64,000 nt of DNA from Plebeiibacterium sediminum (GTDB lineage: Bacteria > Bacteroidota > Bacteroidia > Bacteroidales > Marinilabiliaceae), in NCBI RefSeq assembly GCF_026013605.1, contig NZ_JAPDPJ010000012.1:49231-113230 (forward strand), written 5' to 3'. Each line of letters opens with the position of its first letter. Position 1 is the first letter of the stretch. The notes beneath the pieces are model-generated. The model was not told the origin of the DNA. It saw nothing but the letters and a program-made list of their open reading frames with translations, and did not search any database. The translations under genes were made by a program, and so were the position numbers. Positions 63,899-64,000 of the stretch are shown here, one piece after another.

Positions 63899-64000
63899 CT
63901 ATGTAAGTATGGACTCAAGGGCATCAGCTGGTGAACCATAAAACAAGATGCTGCAGTCGGCAAAAGCGGTGCTGTTTGAATCCTTGAGGTACGATAGGAT
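63899..64000 (-). CDS. C-terminus of a leftward gene, cut by the window edge (tentative)
   Basis: A frame open from the right edge to a TAG at 63899 encodes 33 residues ending ILFYGSPADALESILT. The composition looks coding, but there is no start, no context and no family assignment. Confidence 0.3.
   Translation of the reverse strand: MLSYLKDSNSTAFADCSILFYGSPADALESILT

Larger units (their letters stand above)
63433..64000. other. Region of gene fragments at the window edge
   Basis: Contains a hairpin (63502-63523), a 29-codon fragment, a terminator, an S9 peptidase remnant and the tail of a further leftward reading frame cut by the edge. No intact gene. Confidence 0.5.

Overview
The window comes from a low-GC member of the Bacteroidota, probably of the Bacteroidales/Marinilabiliales type. 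The signs are paired SusC/SusD outer-membrane proteins, a one-piece hybrid two-component regulator (periplasmic propeller, kinase, receiver and AraC domains), many lipoproteins, a type IX secretion C-terminal signal, and TAnnTTTG -7 promoter boxes. No rRNA, tRNA, insertion sequence or CRISPR array was seen. Names are from reading motifs; no database search was run.

Layout. 1-2919: a propeller sensor kinase cut by the left edge. 2974-6579: an islet of small leftward genes (SUKH-like protein, zinc-ribbon membrane protein, two lipoproteins), ending at a repeat element with 41-bp tandem units (6640-7206). 7196-11749: three secreted phosphodiesterase-type enzymes (PI-PLC-like, EEP family, endonuclease I). 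11952-14492: a hybrid kinase with a PilJ-like sensor. 15001-59124: one large glycan and glycoprotein utilisation locus. 59616-61092: a second small islet (lipoprotein, PP2C-like phosphatase), ending at a second copy of the 41-bp element (61183-61738). 61832-64000: an AraC regulator, a Rossmann-fold oxidoreductase and gene remnants.

The main locus. Two SusC/SusD pairs and a DUF1735-like surface lipoprotein are followed leftward by two HExxH proteins (DUF6055-like), a GH43, a DUF5695-like protein, a GH127, an S9 peptidase, another HExxH protein, a DUF1680-family enzyme (GH146-like), an Xaa-Pro (M24B) peptidase and a Crp/Fnr regulator. A second GH127 and a POT-type peptide transporter are divergently transcribed next to it. 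At the other end, a GH97 enzyme fused to a third DUF6055-like domain is divergent from the hybrid regulator. Together this suggests growth on a plant hydroxyproline-rich glycoprotein such as extensin. GH43, GH127 and GH146 would strip arabinofuranose, GH97 would remove alpha-galactose, the DUF6055 proteins may cut the backbone, and the S9 peptidase, peptide transporter and Xaa-Pro peptidase would handle the Pro-rich peptides. This is inference, but the combination of beta-L-arabinofuranosidases with Pro-peptide enzymes is unusual for a polysaccharide locus.

Other notable points: one discoidin-like module recurs in two GH127 enzymes, a SusD and the DUF1735-like protein. A DUF4859-like tail is encoded out of frame after the DUF1735-like gene. 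Intergenic gaps carry heptanucleotide-periodic tracts, hairpin repeats and the paired 41-bp arrays.
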